DNA of 64,000 bases from Janibacter limosus (GTDB lineage Bacteria > Actinomycetota > Actinomycetes > Actinomycetales > Dermatophilaceae), in NCBI RefSeq assembly GCF_004295485.1, contig NZ_CP036164.1:1860001-1924000 (forward strand), in the 5' to 3' direction. Below the pieces are notes generated by a model. That model saw only the letters and a program-made list of their open reading frames with translations, had not been told where the DNA came from and made no database searches. The position numbers and the translations under genes were made by a program. Shown here piece by piece: positions 50,145 to 59,941 of this stretch. The stretch's first letter is position 1, and every line of letters starts with the position of its first letter.

Positions 50145-51001
50145 ACGGTGACCTTGGGCGAGAGCTGCGCATAGATCTTGTCCCCGATGCCACTGACCTC
50201 ACCGAGCTCCTCGACGGCGGTGAACTGCCCGTGCTCGGTGCGCCAGTCGAGGATCCGCTGCGCGAGCACCGGCCCGACGCCGGGCAGCGTCTCGAGGGTG
50301 GCCAGGTCGGCCGTGTTGAGGTTGACCAGCTCCGCAGCGGCGCCGCCCGCGCCTGCGTCACCCACCCCTGCGCCACCCGCCCCTGCAGCCCCCGCGCCGC
50401 CCGATGCTGCTCCGGTGCCCGCCCCGGGCGCCCCCACGACCCGCTCCCCCGGCGCGGGCACGACGACCTGCTCACCGTCGACGAGTGGCCGGGCCAGGTT
50501 GACGCCCGTCAGGTCGGCCTCGGAGGTTGCGCCACCCGCCTGATCGAGCGCGTCGTCCACCCGCGAGCCCGCAGGCAACGTCACGACCCCCGGGCGCTCG
50601 ACCTCCCCGACGATGTGGACCGTCACGCGCGCCGCCGCCCCCGTCGTCGCCGCCCCCTTCGTCCCTGCCCCCGTCGCCGCGTCGCTCGCCGTGCCACGTG
50701 TCGCTGCGTCCCCCACCGGTGTCGGCGTCGCCCCGGGGAGCGCGCCGCCGCTGGGACCACCGACGTCGCTCGCTCGACCCGTCGCCACCGGCTGCGGGGC
50801 GGCGTCCTGCCGTGCCATGACGTACCGCCCGCCGAGCAGCGCCACGGCGAGCGCGACGACCAGCGCCACACCGATGATCGCCTGCCGGCTCACGGCGTAG
50901 CGGCCGGTGGCGAGCGTCGAGGGCAGCTCGAGCGGCCGCGGGTGATGGGCCTCGTCGAGGATCTCGGTCACCCGGAGGGAGGGTTCGCTGGCGCGGCTCA
51001 T
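50141..51001 (-). CDS. comEA: ComEA-like DNA-binding protein
   Basis: A 286-residue protein with a cytoplasmic N-terminus, one membrane helix (about 45-63, AIIGVALVVALAVALLGGRY), an Ala/Thr/Gly-rich linker, a SLBB domain (VTVHIVGEVERPGVVTLPAG), a second Gly/Ala-rich linker, and a C-terminal helix-hairpin-helix DNA-binding pair (VNLNTADLATLETLPGVGPV, VEELGEVSGIGDKIYAQL). It presents incoming DNA to ComEC, encoded immediately downstream with a 4-base overlap. ATG 51001 (MSRASEPS) is preferred to the longer frame at 51025. Confidence 0.92.
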   Translation of the reverse strand: MSRASEPSLRVTEILDEAHHPRPLELPSTLATGRYAVSRQAIIGVALVVALAVALLGGRYVMARQDAAPQPVATGRASDVGGPSGGALPGATPTPVGDAATRGTASDAATGAGTKGAATTGAAARVTVHIVGEVERPGVVTLPAGSRVDDALDQAGGATSEADLTGVNLARPLVDGEQVVVPAPGERVVGAPGAGTGAASGGAGAAGAGGAGVGDAGAGGAAAELVNLNTADLATLETLPGVGPVLAQRILDWRTEHGQFTAVEELGEVSGIGDKIYAQLSPKVTV

Positions 51002-51091
51002 GGCAGCGACGCTAGGCAGCCCCACAGGTCGGCGGCGGCTGCCGGGCTCCGGTGTGGATCGCCACGGTGACCCGGGCGCGGCTGTGGATCG

Positions 51092-51949
51092 TCAGTCGGC
51101 GATGCGCGGGACCATGGCGACGCCGATCGTCCCGAGACCGACGTGCGAGGCGACCGTCGCGCTCAGCCGGGTGGTCTCCACCTTGGTGCTCAGGGCATCG
51201 GCCAGGGTGCGCGCCAGGCCCTGCGCCCGCTCGCCCGCGTCGACGTGCTGCACGGCGATGTCGACGCCCCCTGCCCACTCGGGCAGGTTGTCGTGGTTCT
51301 CCACGGTGAGGGCCTGCAGCCGGGCGATCGCCTTGCTGGCCGTGCGCACCCGCTCCAGCGGCTCGACCTGGCCGTCCTGCACGTGCAGGACCGGCTTGAC
51401 CGCGAGGGCCGACCCGAGCAGTGCCGCGGCGCCGCCGATGCGACCGCCTCTGCGCAACCGCTCGAGACTGTGCACGAGCAGCCGCACCGAGGACGCGTCC
51501 AGGCGCCGCTCCAGGCGCTCCAGCACGTCGTCGACATCGCGCCCGGCCGCTGCATCCCGACTGGCCGACACGGCGGCGAATCCGACCGCCATCCCGATCG
51601 TCCGCGAGTCGACGACGTGCACCGGCACCGGCGACTCCAGTGCCGCCGAGCGCGCGGAGTCGGCCGTCCCCGACATCGCGGCGCTCAGGTGCACGGAGAT
51701 GATCGCGTCGGCTCCCCCCTTCGCCGCCTGCTCGTAGGCCCGCAGGAAGCTGACGGGAGCCGGTCGCGAGGTGGAGATGTCGACCTTGCGGCGCAGCGCG
51801 TCGACGACCCAGTCGGTGCCCACGTCGTCACCCTCGACCTGCTCCTGCCCGTCGACGACGAGGTGGAGGGGCACGACGACGATCCCGTGCTCGGTGCGCA
51901 GCTCGTGCGGCAGCGAGGCGGTCGAGTCGGTGACGACGGCGATATTCAC
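51092..51949 (-). CDS. DegV family fatty-acid-binding protein
   Basis: A 285-residue DegV protein: NIAVVTDSTASLP at the N-terminus and STSRPAPVSFLRAYEQA with ISVHLSAAMSGT form the fatty-acid-binding pocket of the family. The second domain carries HSLERLRRGGRIGGAAALLG. DegV proteins bind fatty acids, and in some bacteria serve as the carrier (FakB) for fatty-acid kinase. No kinase gene is adjacent. GTG 51949 is chosen: TACGCT (51956..51961) lies six bases upstream (leaderless), and the family opening begins there. It is divergent from the AhpD-like gene. Confidence 0.9.
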   Translation of the reverse strand: MNIAVVTDSTASLPHELRTEHGIVVVPLHLVVDGQEQVEGDDVGTDWVVDALRRKVDISTSRPAPVSFLRAYEQAAKGGADAIISVHLSAAMSGTADSARSAALESPVPVHVVDSRTIGMAVGFAAVSASRDAAAGRDVDDVLERLERRLDASSVRLLVHSLERLRRGGRIGGAAALLGSALAVKPVLHVQDGQVEPLERVRTASKAIARLQALTVENHDNLPEWAGGVDIAVQHVDAGERAQGLARTLADALSTKVETTRLSATVASHVGLGTIGVAMVPRIAD

Positions 51950-52011
51950 AAGGAGAGCGTATCGAGACCGCGGCAGCCGGGCACGAGACGTCCGCGGATA
52001 GCCTGACGAAC

Positions 52012-52479
52012 ATGTCCACGACACCGCGCCTGCCGTATCTCGACAAGACCGTGCCAGAGGCGTGGAAGGCGCTCAACGCCCTCGCGCTCAAGGTCGCCGC
52101 CGCGGCCGAGGCCGCCGGCCTGGAGCGCGAGACGATCGAGCTGATGAATGTGCGGATCTCGCAGCTCAACGGCTGCTCGTACTGCCTCGACATGCACACC
52201 CGCCTGGCCATCGAGGCCGGCGCGACGGTCCAGCGCATCGCCCAGCTGCCGGCATGGCGCGAGTCCGCCGTCTTCGACAGCGTGGAGTGCGCAGTCCTCG
52301 ACGTCGCCGAGGTGACGACGACGCTCCCCGACCCGCAGGCGCGCGGCGAGGCGCTCGCCGCGGCCCGGCAGCTGCTCGGTGACGAGACCTTCGCGGCCGT
52401 CGAGTGGGCGGCCGTGACGATGAATGCCTTCAACCGGGTGTCGATCCTCAGCGAGCACCCGGTGCGCCTGCGGTCGTGA
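52012..52479 (+). CDS. Carboxymuconolactone decarboxylase / AhpD-like protein
   Basis: A 155-residue protein with the AhpD redox motif C-x-x-C in LNGCSYCLDMHTRLAIEAGA (near residue 56). This is the signature of alkylhydroperoxidase-like members of the CMD family. It probably acts as a thiol peroxidase or disulfide oxidoreductase. A leaderless -10 TAGCCT (51999..52004) precedes ATG 52012 by seven bases. It converges on leuS, 33 bases apart. A second, more divergent member is at 58809..59384. Confidence 0.85.
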   Translation: MSTTPRLPYLDKTVPEAWKALNALALKVAAAAEAAGLERETIELMNVRISQLNGCSYCLDMHTRLAIEAGATVQRIAQLPAWRESAVFDSVECAVLDVAEVTTTLPDPQARGEALAAARQLLGDETFAAVEWAAVTMNAFNRVSILSEHPVRLRS

Positions 52480-52512
52480 CGACCCCGCCGTCACGACCCC
52501 AGGCAGTGACCC

Positions 52513-55422
52513 TCAGGCCGTGACGATGTTGACCAGCTTGGGTGCGCGCACGATGACCTTGCGCACGCCGCCCTCGATCGCGGCCTTGATCTTGTCGCGG
52601 TCGAGCGCCAGGGCCTCGAGGTCGGCCTCGCTGATGTCGGCCGGGACCTCGACGCGGTCGCGCACCTTGCCCTTGATCTGGATGACGCAGGTGACGCTCG
52701 ACTCGACCATCTTGCTCGGGTCGGCGACGGGGAAGGGCTCGGCGCTCAGCGAGTCGGGGTGACCCAGACGCGACCAGAGCTCCTCGGCGAGGTGCGGCGC
52801 GATCGGGGCGACCATGAGCACGAGCGGCTCGACCGCCGCGCGCGGCACGTCCCCGAGCTTGGTGAGCGCGTTGTTGAGCTCGATGAGCCGGGCGATCGCG
52901 GTGTTGAAGCCGAGCGACCCGTAGTCCTGGGTGACCGCGGCGATCGTCTGGTGCAGCAGCCGCTCGGTGTCGGTGTCGAGCGCGGTATCGACGACGTCGA
53001 CCTCACCGCTCTCCTCGTCGACCACGTTGCGCCACAGTCGCTGCAGGAAGCGCTGGCTCCCGACGACGGCGCGCGTCTCCCACGGCTTGGACTGCTCCAG
53101 CGGGCCGAGCGACATCTCGTAGACGCGGAAGGTGTCGGCGCCGAACTGCTCGTACATCTCGTCGGGGCTCACGGCGTTCTTCAGCGACTTGCCGATCTTG
53201 CCGTACTCCTGGGTGACCGGCTGGCCCTGCCACAGGTAGGACGTCGGCCCCTGCTTGTCGACGTGCTCCTCGACCTCGGCCGCCGGCACCGGCTGTCCAC
53301 GGTCGTCGCGGTAGGCGTGGGCCTGGATGTAGCCCTGCGAGAAGTACTTGCGGAAGGGCTCCTCGCTGCTCACGTGACCGAGGTCGAAGAGGACCTTGTG
53401 CCAGAAGCGGGCGTAGAGCAGGTGCAGCACGGCGTGCTCGACACCGCCGATGTAGAGGTCGACGCCACCCGGGTCACGGGTACCGGCGGGGGCGCCGGGC
53501 ACGGCCTCGTCGCGCGGGCCGACCCAGTAGGCCTCGTTGGCCGGGTCGACGAGCGCGTCGGAGTTGGCGGGGTCGAGGTAGCGCAGGTAGTACCAGCACG
53601 ACCCGGCCCAGTTGGGCATCGTGTTGGTCTCGCGGCGGTACTTCTTGACCCCGTCGCCGAGGTCCAGCTCGACCTCGACCCACTCGGTCGCGCGGCCCAG
53701 CGGTGGCTCGGGCTCGCTGCTCGCGTCGTCGGACTCGAAGGTCCGCGGGCTGTAGTCGTCGACCTCGGGCAGCTCGATCGGCAGCATCGACTCGGGAACG
53801 GCGTGGGCGACGCCCTCCTCGTCGAAGACGATCGGGAAGGGCTCGCCCCAGTAGCGCTGCCGGGAGAAGAGCCAGTCGCGCAGCTTGTAGTTGATCGTCC
53901 CCTGGCCGAGGTCGCGCTCGTCCAGCCAGGCCGTGATCGCAGCCTTGGCCTCGGTGACGTCCATGCCGTCGAGGCTCACCTCGTCGTTGCTCGAGGCGGT
54001 GGCCAGGCCGTCCCCGACGAAGGGGGCCGACTCGTCGATCTCGCCGTCGCGCGGCGCGATGACGTGTCGGATCGGCAGCTCGAAGGCGGTCGCGTAGTCG
54101 AAGTCGCGCGCGTCGTGCGCGGGCACCGCCATGATCGCGCCGGTGCCGTAGCCCATCAGGACGTAGTCGGCGACGAAGACAGGGATGCGCTCGCCGTTGA
54201 CCGGGTTGGTCGCGAGGGCGCCGGTGAAGACGCCGGTCTTGTCCTTGGTGTCGATCTGGCGCTCGACATCACTCTTGCGACCGGCCGCGTCACGATAGGC
54301 GGCGACGGCCTCGCCGGGCGTCGCTGCTCCACCGGTCCAGACGTCCTTGGTGCCCTCGGGCCAAGCCCCCTGCGGGACAAGGGCGTCCACGAGCGGGTGC
54401 TCCGGTGCGAGGACCATGAAGGTCGCGCCGAAGAGGGTGTCGGGGCGGGTCGTGAAGACCTCGATGCCGTGCTCGGAGCCATCGGCGCCGGCCGCGGTGA
54501 AGGTCACCGCAGCGCCCTCGCTGCGACCGATCCAGTTGCGCTGCATGGCCTTGACCTTGTCCGGCCAGTCCACGCGGTCCAGGTCGTCGGCCAGCCGGTC
54601 GGCGTAGGAGGTGATGCGCATCATCCACTGGCGCAGGTTGGCCTTGAAGACCGGGTAGTTGCCCCGCTCCGAGCGGCCGTCGGAGGTGACCTCCTCGTTG
54701 GCCAGGACCGTGCCCAGGCCCGGGGCCCAGTTGACCGGCGCGTGGCTGGTGTAGGCGAGGCGGTACTCGTCCAGGACCGAGGAGCGCTCCGGGCCGGACA
54801 GCTCCGCCCAGGTGCGGGTCTCCCCCTTCGGCAGGGGACGCTCACCGGCGGCGAAGGAAGCGATCAGCTCGTCGATGGGCCGCGCCCGGCCCCGCCCGCC
54901 ATCGGGACGCTCGGCGTCCTCGTCGTACCAGGCGTTGAAGATCTGCAGGAAGATCCACTGCGTCCACTTGTAGTAGTCCGGGTCGATCGTCGCGAAGGCG
55001 CGGCGGTCGTCGTGGCCCAGCCCGAGACGGCGCAGCTGGCGCTTCATCGTCACCATGTTGGCCTCGGTCGTCACCCGCGGGTGCTGGCCGGTCTGGACGG
55101 CGAACTGCTCCGCCGGCAGGCCGAAGGCGTCGTAGCCCAGGCAGTGCAGGACGTTTTTGCCGAGCATCCGGTGGTAGCGCGCGTAGACGTCCGTCGCGAT
55201 GTAGCCCAGCGGGTGACCGACGTGCAGGCCCGCACCCGAGGGGTAGGGGAACATGTCGAGGACGAGCATGTGGCCGTCGTGCTGGCTCACCCGCTCCGGC
55301 TCGGCCCACGGTCCGGCGGGGTTGGGCGCCCGGAAGGTGCCGAGCTCCTCCCAACGGTCCTGCCAGCCGGTCTCGATCCGGCCGGCCATCTCCGCGGTGT
55401 AGCGGTAGGGCGTCTCGCTCAT
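52513..55422 (-). CDS. leuS: Leucyl-tRNA synthetase
   Basis: Charges tRNA-Leu. The 969 residues include the Rossmann fold with the HIGH motif as HVGH in [16 protein letters not shown], a CP1 editing insertion (about 240-440; [18 protein letters not shown] motif seen as [20 protein letters not shown]), the KMSKS motif as KIGKS in [18 protein letters not shown], and the anticodon/C-terminal domain. ATG 55422 ([12 protein letters not shown]) is chosen; the frame is open 380 bases upstream only through high GC. Typical length for an actinobacterial LeuS. No operon partner is evident. Confidence 0.97.
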   Translation of the reverse strand: MSETPYRYTAEMAGRIETGWQDRWEELGTFRAPNPAGPWAEPERVSQHDGHMLVLDMFPYPSGAGLHVGHPLGYIATDVYARYHRMLGKNVLHCLGYDAFGLPAEQFAVQTGQHPRVTTEANMVTMKRQLRRLGLGHDDRRAFATIDPDYYKWTQWIFLQIFNAWYDEDAERPDGGRGRARPIDELIASFAAGERPLPKGETRTWAELSGPERSSVLDEYRLAYTSHAPVNWAPGLGTVLANEEVTSDGRSERGNYPVFKANLRQWMMRITSYADRLADDLDRVDWPDKVKAMQRNWIGRSEGAAVTFTAAGADGSEHGIEVFTTRPDTLFGATFMVLAPEHPLVDALVPQGAWPEGTKDVWTGGAATPGEAVAAYRDAAGRKSDVERQIDTKDKTGVFTGALATNPVNGERIPVFVADYVLMGYGTGAIMAVPAHDARDFDYATAFELPIRHVIAPRDGEIDESAPFVGDGLATASSNDEVSLDGMDVTEAKAAITAWLDERDLGQGTINYKLRDWLFSRQRYWGEPFPIVFDEEGVAHAVPESMLPIELPEVDDYSPRTFESDDASSEPEPPLGRATEWVEVELDLGDGVKKYRRETNTMPNWAGSCWYYLRYLDPANSDALVDPANEAYWVGPRDEAVPGAPAGTRDPGGVDLYIGGVEHAVLHLLYARFWHKVLFDLGHVSSEEPFRKYFSQGYIQAHAYRDDRGQPVPAAEVEEHVDKQGPTSYLWQGQPVTQEYGKIGKSLKNAVSPDEMYEQFGADTFRVYEMSLGPLEQSKPWETRAVVGSQRFLQRLWRNVVDEESGEVDVVDTALDTDTERLLHQTIAAVTQDYGSLGFNTAIARLIELNNALTKLGDVPRAAVEPLVLMVAPIAPHLAEELWSRLGHPDSLSAEPFPVADPSKMVESSVTCVIQIKGKVRDRVEVPADISEADLEALALDRDKIKAAIEGGVRKVIVRAPKLVNIVTA

Positions 55423-55483
55423 CAGTGCTGGTTCTCCATGGGTTGCGGCGGCCACGTGGCCTGCCGAAACACTACCGGCCCGC

Positions 55484-56479
55484 TCACCAGCGGTTGTGCA
55501 CCTCCTCGCACCACCCCACGAGGTCGACGAAGGGGGTGACCCTGCCCTCGTCGTCGGTGAAGGTCCCGGACCAGTGCCCGAAGCACTGGTCCGTGTGCGA
55601 GGCGAGGAGCTTGAGGTCGGTGTGCGTCGCCTTGCGGTGGAAGGCGGTGAAGCTCGCCTCGAGCCCACCGCCGGTGATCCGCCACGGCTGCCGCCAGCGC
55701 TCGAGGTCGTAGTCGAAGTCCAGCTCGACGGGGATGTGGTGCAGGCGCCCGTCGATGACCATCGCGTTCTCCGTCGAGCCGGTGCCCTCGGTCCACCGGC
55801 CACCGACCTGCAGGCCGATGGTGCGTCCGTGCGTGCTGCCGGAGCCCGCGCCCCAGTTCCACCGGATGTCGTGGGGCCAGCGCCCGCGACCGTGGTCGAG
55901 CACCGCCCAGCTGGCCCCCTCGGACAGGTCGACCCGCCGGCCGTCGAGGACGAGGTGACCGCTCGCCGGCCGGGCGACGTCCTTGACCGTGTACTGGAAG
56001 CGAGTCTCGCTCCATGGCACGACGACGGCGAGGCGCTCGTGGCCGGGCGGCAGCTGCGCGACGACGTCGATGACCGCGCCGTCGATGCGGGCCCGCAGTC
56101 GGGTGCCGCCCTCGACCTCGTCGATGTCGACCTCGAGCCCGCGGGTCCTCGCCCGTGTCGGGCCCGCGCCCAGGGTCGTCGGCAGGGTGGCTCCGCGCGG
56201 CGGCACGAGCGTCGCCTGGCGGTGCCACTCCCGACCGGAGTCGATCTCGTGGATCCACACCTCGTGCACGGCGGCGTAGTCGACGTGCGAGACGGTCACG
56301 CCGAGCAGGTGGGTGGGGGTGACGACGCCCCAGTACTCCCAGCGCTTGTTGCGACCCCGCCCGCGGCCGATCCCGGCGGTCTCGACGAGTGGCTGCCGGG
56401 CCCAGCCGACGGCGGCGGGGTTCAGCCGGCCGTCGCTGCGGGTCAGGGAGACCGGTGCGGTCAGCTCGGGCAGGCTCAT
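55484..56479 (-). CDS. DUF2804 family protein
   Basis: A 331-residue protein of the DUF2804 family: N-terminal [19 protein letters not shown], central [18 protein letters not shown] segment (seen as [20 protein letters not shown]) and [13 protein letters not shown]-terminal [20 protein letters not shown]. This is a beta-rich fold akin to AttH/lipocalin-like hydroxysteroid or isoprenoid proteins; function unknown. The ATG overlaps the stop of the next gene upstream (ATGA), showing a two-gene operon. Confidence 0.8.
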   Translation of the reverse strand: MSLPELTAPVSLTRSDGRLNPAAVGWARQPLVETAGIGRGRGRNKRWEYWGVVTPTHLLGVTVSHVDYAAVHEVWIHEIDSGREWHRQATLVPPRGATLPTTLGAGPTRARTRGLEVDIDEVEGGTRLRARIDGAVIDVVAQLPPGHERLAVVVPWSETRFQYTVKDVARPASGHLVLDGRRVDLSEGASWAVLDHGRGRWPHDIRWNWGAGSGSTHGRTIGLQVGGRWTEGTGSTENAMVIDGRLHHIPVELDFDYDLERWRQPWRITGGGLEASFTAFHRKATHTDLKLLASHTDQCFGHWSGTFTDDEGRVTPFVDLVGWCEEVHNRW

Positions 56480-57111
56480 GAGGCTCCGGGGTCGGTGTGC
56501 AGGACGTAGTGGTCGCCCTCGGGGGTGAACCCGAGTCGGGCGTAGTAGGGCTCGCGCATGCCGCGCGGGGTCCTCACGACGGTGTGGCCGCGCTGGCGGA
56601 AGGGACCGTGCTCGCCGAAGACGAACTCCCCCGGGGTGCGGTCGCGGTAGCGCGCGGTGACGTGGTCGAGGAGGACCTGGGCCTCCCCCTTCGCCGGTCC
56701 CGGTCGCACGATGACGACACCGACGGTCGCGTCGCCGGTGAGCACGAGATAGGCCTCGTCGCCGGCCGCGGGGTCGTGGACGAAGCCGGGCTGCCACCGC
56801 TGGATGTCTGCCGCGTGCACCCGCAGGACGTACCGCAGATAGGTGTCGTCGCCGTCCACCTGCAGGACCTCGTAGGCCCGCTCGTCGTGCCGCTCGTGGT
56901 GGCTGCGCACGAGGTACCAGAGGTTGATCGTCGCGAGGACGACGTTGAGCCCGACCATCGGCCAGACCCCGACCACGCCGTTGTAGCCGATGAGCACCAG
57001 GCAGCCGACCAGGTTGATCCAGCGCAGCCGGTGCAGGTTGGTCTGCAGCAGCGAGACGACGAGGACGGCAGACCCGAGCCAGCCGATGACCTCCAGCAGC
57101 GTCCCGTCCAT
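56476..57111 (-). CDS. Inner membrane YgjV-like protein with acetyltransferase-like tail
   Basis: A 211-residue protein. The first 75 residues form three membrane helices (VIGWLGSAVLVVSLLQTNLH, LRWINLVGCLVLIGYNGVVG, WPMVGLNVVLATINLWYLVR), resembling the YgjV family. The rest is a soluble alpha/beta region (YLVLTGDATVGVVIVRPGPA, FVFGEHGPFRQRGHTVVRTP) that looks like a lipid-modifying or GNAT-like domain. The ATG at 57111 lies seven bases from a TAGGTT -10 element. It is divergent from the amidohydrolase gene and coupled to the DUF2804 gene. Function unknown. Confidence 0.7.
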   Translation of the reverse strand: MDGTLLEVIGWLGSAVLVVSLLQTNLHRLRWINLVGCLVLIGYNGVVGVWPMVGLNVVLATINLWYLVRSHHERHDERAYEVLQVDGDDTYLRYVLRVHAADIQRWQPGFVHDPAAGDEAYLVLTGDATVGVVIVRPGPAKGEAQVLLDHVTARYRDRTPGEFVFGEHGPFRQRGHTVVRTPRGMREPYYARLGFTPEGDHYVLHTDPGAS

Positions 57112-57141
57112 GCCCCGGAACCTAGTGCCTAGGGTGTGCCC
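57112..57141. promoter_or_regulatory. Compact divergent leaderless promoters
   Basis: In 30 bases, TAGGTT (minus strand, 57119..57124) serves the gene starting at 57111 and TAGGGT (57130..57135) serves the ATG at 57142. Each is 6-7 bases from its start codon. The two flank the small palindrome CCTAG-TGC-CTAGG. Confidence 0.6.
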
Positions 57142-57999
57142 ATGGACGCGCGCGACCTGCCGGAGATCATCGACATCCACACCCACTTCATGCCCCAGCG
57201 GGTGCTCGACAAGGTGTGGGCCTACTTCGACTCGGCCGGTCCGCTCCTCGGGCGGGCGTGGCCGATCACGTACCGCGAGGACGAAGGGAGCCGCCTGGCC
57301 ACCCTGCGAGCGCTCGGTGTGCGGGCCTTCACCTCGCTCAACTACGCCCACCGGCCGGGGATGGCCCAGTGGCTCAACGACTGGTCGAGCGAGTTCGCGG
57401 CACAGCACGACGACGTGCTGCACTCGGCGACCTTCTACCCCGAGCCGGGCGCAGCGGACTACACGGCGGCCGCGATCGAGGCCGGTGCACGGATCTTCAA
57501 GGCCCACGTTCAGGTCGGTGACTACTCGCTGGCCGACCCGCTCCTGGACGACGTGTGGCCGGTGCTGGAGCGCAGCCGCACGCCAATCGTCATGCACGCG
57601 GGCAACGGCCCGGCACCCGGCCGCTTCACCGGGCCGGAGTCCGTACGCGACCTGCTGCAGCGCCACCCGGGTCTCGTGCTCGTCATCGCCCACATGGGCA
57701 TGCCCGACTACGGCGACTTCCTCGACATCTGCGCCGAGCACCCCGATGTGCGCCTCGACACGACGATGGCCTTCACGGACTTCACCGAGGAGACGTCCCC
57801 CTTCCCCCGCGAGCGCCTGGACGACCTGGCCGCGCTCGGTGACCGGGTGCTCTTCGGCAGCGACTTCCCCAACATCCCTTACCCCTACGAGCACGCGGTC
57901 GACGCCGTGCGGGGGTTGGGTCTGGGCGGCGAGTGGGAGCGCAAGGTGTTGCACGACAACGCTGCTCGGCTCTTCGAGATCTCAGCTGCGCAGGTGTGA
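57142..57999 (+). CDS. Amidohydrolase family (TIM-barrel) metal-dependent hydrolase
   Basis: A 285-residue TIM-barrel enzyme of the amidohydrolase-2/ACMSD-like group: EIIDIHTHFMP with metal-binding H-x-H (residues 13-15), KAHVQVGDYS, MHAGNGPAPGRFTG, VLVIAHMGMPDYGDF (His ligand) and FGSDFPNIPYPYEHA with the catalytic Asp. Related enzymes decarboxylate or hydrolyse aromatic-type acids; the substrate is unknown. ATG 57142 is six bases from a -10 element. Its last 18 bases overlap the convergent membrane gene. Confidence 0.87.
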   Translation: MDARDLPEIIDIHTHFMPQRVLDKVWAYFDSAGPLLGRAWPITYREDEGSRLATLRALGVRAFTSLNYAHRPGMAQWLNDWSSEFAAQHDDVLHSATFYPEPGAADYTAAAIEAGARIFKAHVQVGDYSLADPLLDDVWPVLERSRTPIVMHAGNGPAPGRFTGPESVRDLLQRHPGLVLVIAHMGMPDYGDFLDICAEHPDVRLDTTMAFTDFTEETSPFPRERLDDLAALGDRVLFGSDFPNIPYPYEHAVDAVRGLGLGGEWERKVLHDNAARLFEISAAQV

Positions 58000-58413
58000 C
58001 AGCACCATCCCGACGGGGATGCTGATCGCCAGGACCAGGAGCAGGGCGCGGTAGGCGAGCGCGGCCGCTGACGGCACCCTCGCGACCCGGGCACGCAGGG
58101 CGAGGACCAACGCGACGACGAGCAGCACCGACCCGCCGTCGACGAGCAGCGGCGTCGTGACGAGGGTGCCGCCGATCACGAGGGCGCTGCCGAGGTTCCA
58201 GCCGGCCAGCTGCACCCAACCGGCCCGGTCGTCCCCGTCGTCCACCGCCCGGAAGCGACCCATGACGTACTGGGCCACACCGACGACGAGCACGAGATAG
58301 GCCGCAGCCCAGCTCCCCTTCGTCCAGTCCATCGGACCGGTGACGGCCGCGACGAGCCCACCCGCGACCACACCCAAGGCCCCGAGGGCGGTGAGCGCGC
58401 GAGCAGACGTCAC
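57982..58413 (-). CDS. Membrane protein, unknown function
   Basis: A 143-residue protein with four hydrophobic segments: residues 5-26 (ARALTALGALGVVAGGLVAA), 35-52, 70-88 and 118-138 (LLLVLAISIPVGMVLSHLRS). Its GTG at 58413 overlaps the stop of the cupin gene (GTGA), so they are co-translated. The other end overlaps the convergent amidohydrolase. Family not recognised. Confidence 0.65.
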   Translation of the reverse strand: MTSARALTALGALGVVAGGLVAAVTGPMDWTKGSWAAAYLVLVVGVAQYVMGRFRAVDDGDDRAGWVQLAGWNLGSALVIGGTLVTTPLLVDGGSVLLVVALVLALRARVARVPSAAALAYRALLLVLAISIPVGMVLSHLRS

Positions 58414-58742
58414 GCCCCGGTGCCGACGCTGAGCAGCACGACGGCGTCCTCGAGGGCCAGCAGGTCATGCCGAGCCGGCGGGATGACGAGCATCTCCCCC
58501 ACGCCGCCCTCCCAGGTGTCCTCACCAGCGGTCAGGCGCACCCGCCCGTGCAGCACCTGCAGCGTCGCCTCCCGCGGGCTGTCGTGCTCGGCGAGGGCCT
58601 GGTCCTGCAGGAGGGCGATGAGGGTCTGACGCAGGACGAAGTCATGGTGACCGTGGACCGTCACGGCGCTGCGTCCGGCGGATCCCTCTCGTGCCTTGCC
58701 CAGGTGCTCCTGCGCCAGATCGGTCAGTGACAGAGACTCCAT
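58410..58742 (-). CDS. Cupin-like protein
   Basis: A 110-residue single-domain cupin: [20 protein letters not shown], then [20 protein letters not shown] and [20 protein letters not shown], the two conserved cupin motifs in order with a PPARHD metal-side segment. Metal ligands are only partly present, so it may be a non-enzymatic or small-molecule-binding cupin. ATG 58742; an alternative at 58774 adds about 11 residues. Coupled to the membrane gene downstream and divergent from the AhpD-like gene at 58809. Confidence 0.78.
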   Translation of the reverse strand: MESLSLTDLAQEHLGKAREGSAGRSAVTVHGHHDFVLRQTLIALLQDQALAEHDSPREATLQVLHGRVRLTAGEDTWEGGVGEMLVIPPARHDLLALEDAVVLLSVGTGA

Positions 58743-58808
58743 GATGGCTCCTTCGACGGGGATGTGTCCTCCCATGGTGCTCCCTCCCGGACCCGGTACG
58801 TTGCCGTC

Positions 58809-59384
58809 ATGGGTCAACAACAGCGTCCGATCTCCTTCCTCCGAGTCCCCGACGTGGACGACGTACCCGAGGGCGTCCAGCGGCTGTGGTCGAAGTCCAA
58901 GGAGGCCTTCGGCTTCATCCCCAACGTCTTTCGCGCTCAGGCGCTCAACGGCGCCCAGTTCGAGGCGTGGTGGAAGTACTTCAACCTCCTGGTCAACAAG
59001 GAGGGCCACCTGAGCAATGCCGAGCGCGAGCTCATCGCGGTCGTCGTCAGCGGCATCAACCAGTGCACCTACTGCGCCGTCTCCCACGGGGCGGCCCTGC
59101 GCGAGTACTCGGGCGACCCGGTGATGGCCGACCTCGTCGCGGTCAACTGGCGCCAGGCCGAGCTGAGCGACCGTCAGCGGGCGATGGCCGAGTACGCCGA
59201 GCTGCTCACGACGGCTCCGGGCTCCGTGGAGGCCGCCGACCTGGAACCGATGCGTGAGGCCGGTCTGGACGAGCACGAGATCCTCGAGGCGGTCCAGGTC
59301 ATCGGGATGTTCAACATGACCAACCGCGTCTCCAGCGCCCTGGGCATGGTCCCCAACCACGAGTACCACGCGCAGGCGCGCTGA
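58809..59384 (+). CDS. Peroxidase-related CMD/AhpD family protein
   Basis: A 191-residue member of the AhpD-like/uncharacterised peroxidase-related family. The redox motif is [16 protein letters not shown] (C-x-x-C...H near residue 82), preceded by [13 protein letters not shown]. Homologues reduce hydroperoxides with the C-x-x-C pair. ATG 58809 is six bases from -10 TACGTT (58797..58802), a leaderless pattern, and opens with [15 protein letters not shown], as in homologues. It converges on a DUF488 gene 20 bases away. Confidence 0.86.
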   Translation: MGQQQRPISFLRVPDVDDVPEGVQRLWSKSKEAFGFIPNVFRAQALNGAQFEAWWKYFNLLVNKEGHLSNAERELIAVVVSGINQCTYCAVSHGAALREYSGDPVMADLVAVNWRQAELSDRQRAMAEYAELLTTAPGSVEAADLEPMREAGLDEHEILEAVQVIGMFNMTNRVSSALGMVPNHEYHAQAR

Positions 59385-59403
59385 CCTCGCTCCTCGTCGA
59401 GGC

Positions 59404-59934
59404 TCAGTCCTCGTCGGCGGTGCCCGGGTAGGTCACCCTGGTTCCGTCGACGACGGCGAAGGAGGTCAGCGTGTGCTCCTTGGGCGCGCCGTCCCCGATG
59501 ATGTCCAGGACGGTGACGCCCCGCACGAGCAGCGCGTCGCCGACGAGCGAGCGATGACAGCGCCAGGGCACCGCCTCGGCGCACATGATGACCGGTGACT
59601 CCGCCTCGGCGATCTCCAGCAGCCGGGCCAGGCCCCGCTCGAACTCCTCGGTGCCCATGTGGTCGGCATAGCCCTGGAAGGAGGCGTTGCGCCACTGCGT
59701 GTTGACCGAGTCCGGTCGGCGCTTGCGCAGACCGCCCAGCTCCTCGATGCGCGTGTACCCGAGCCCCGCCTCGGTCAGGGACGCCTCGAGGGCGTCATGC
59801 CAGTACTGCGGGTTGTGCCGCGACTTGGGCACGGTGCGGATGTCCACGACCCGCGTGATGCCGAGCTCGTGCAGCAGAGTGATGAACTCGTCGACGGGCC
59901 GCGTCGAGTGACCGATCGTGTGGACGGTGCTCAT
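59404..59934 (-). CDS. DUF488 family protein
   Basis: A 176-residue DUF488 protein: TIGHSTRPVDEFITLLHELG and VVDIRTVPKSRHNPQY at the N-terminus, RIEELGGLRKRRPD in the middle, and MCAEAVPWRCHRSLVGDALL with the C...C-H-R signature near residue 125. Function unknown; the fold suggests a small enzyme or nucleic-acid-related protein. ATG 59934 (MSTVHTIGHS). The BenE gene starts upstream on the same strand and its stop is seven bases before this start, so they may be co-transcribed. Confidence 0.86.
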   Translation of the reverse strand: MSTVHTIGHSTRPVDEFITLLHELGITRVVDIRTVPKSRHNPQYWHDALEASLTEAGLGYTRIEELGGLRKRRPDSVNTQWRNASFQGYADHMGTEEFERGLARLLEIAEAESPVIMCAEAVPWRCHRSLVGDALLVRGVTVLDIIGDGAPKEHTLTSFAVVDGTRVTYPGTADED

Positions 59935-59941
59935 CCAGCCA